This document shows, piece after piece, positions 16,935-16,953 of a DNA stretch of 16,953 bases. How positions within the stretch are numbered: the stretch's first letter is position 1; each line of letters starts with the position of its first letter. Source of the stretch: Funneliformis mosseae (taxonomy: Eukaryota; Glomeromycota; Glomeromycetes; Glomerales; Glomeraceae); the NCBI GenBank assembly GCA_910592005.1, contig CAJVPP010001967.1, positions 1-16,953 of the forward strand. Direction: 5' to 3'. The notes beneath the pieces were generated by a model that saw nothing but the letters and a program-made list of their open reading frames with translations, was not told where the DNA came from and made no database searches. The translations under genes and the position numbers were made by a program.

Positions 16935-16953
16935 TATGTCTTCTATGTCATCT

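Overview
The window is very AT-rich eukaryotic DNA. It is almost entirely a graveyard of class II (DNA) transposons, with no intact gene, no rRNA or tRNA that I can recognise, and nothing bacterial. The family mix is a DD34E Tc1-like transposase, a second divergent Tc1-like element, a pogo/Tigger transposase and a fungal-type DDE protein of the THDE...FDN...PKFHCxLNYIE kind. Together with a fragment that looks like the first helix of an HMG box, this best fits an AT-rich, repeat-rich fungus, most likely an arbuscular mycorrhizal (Glomeromycotina) genome. That assignment is inference from family resemblance, not from a search.

Layout. 1-700: the least AT-rich stretch, with a cluster of palindromic factor-like sites (two AACCGGTT, ATTACGTAAT) and a short plus-strand ORF resembling the start of an HMG box. 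705-1854: a Tc1-like element whose terminal repeat abuts that ORF; its minus-strand transposase is frameshifted, internally deleted and 5'-truncated. 1855-5436: low-complexity DNA holding three copies (A, B, C) of one 158-161 bp MITE family and a 139-bp-spaced duplication. 5437-6515: a 1,057 bp foldback-like element with terminal inverted repeats, a perfect 11-bp target duplication and about a dozen 50-bp units made of small hairpins. 7370-9565: a minus-strand DDE-transposase-like pseudogene, readable almost end to end across more than twenty stops and several frameshifts, interrupted by MITE copy D. Removing the MITE plus one TA rejoins the frame exactly. 11055-12290: a minus-strand pogo/Tigger transposase pseudogene. 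13732-15054: a complete-length (1.32 kb) Tc1-like element with both terminal repeats, TA flanks and a dead transposase. 15055-16953: AT-rich DNA, a 19-bp minisatellite and an unidentified coding-like fragment at the right edge.

How it fits together. Every element is dead, and many premature stops are explained by C-to-T or G-to-A changes (TGG to TAG/TGA, CAA/CAG to TAA/TAG, CGA to TGA), which points to cytosine deamination, either methylation-driven or RIP-like, as the main decay process. The same drift is seen between old (A, B) and younger (C, D) MITE copies. The MITEs have TA duplications, so a Tc1/mariner-type transposase mobilised them, but neither Tc1-like element here shares their terminal sequence. 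The most noteworthy structures are the MITE family with an occupied-site proof of insertion, and the foldback element whose small stems change sequence from unit to unit while staying base-paired.
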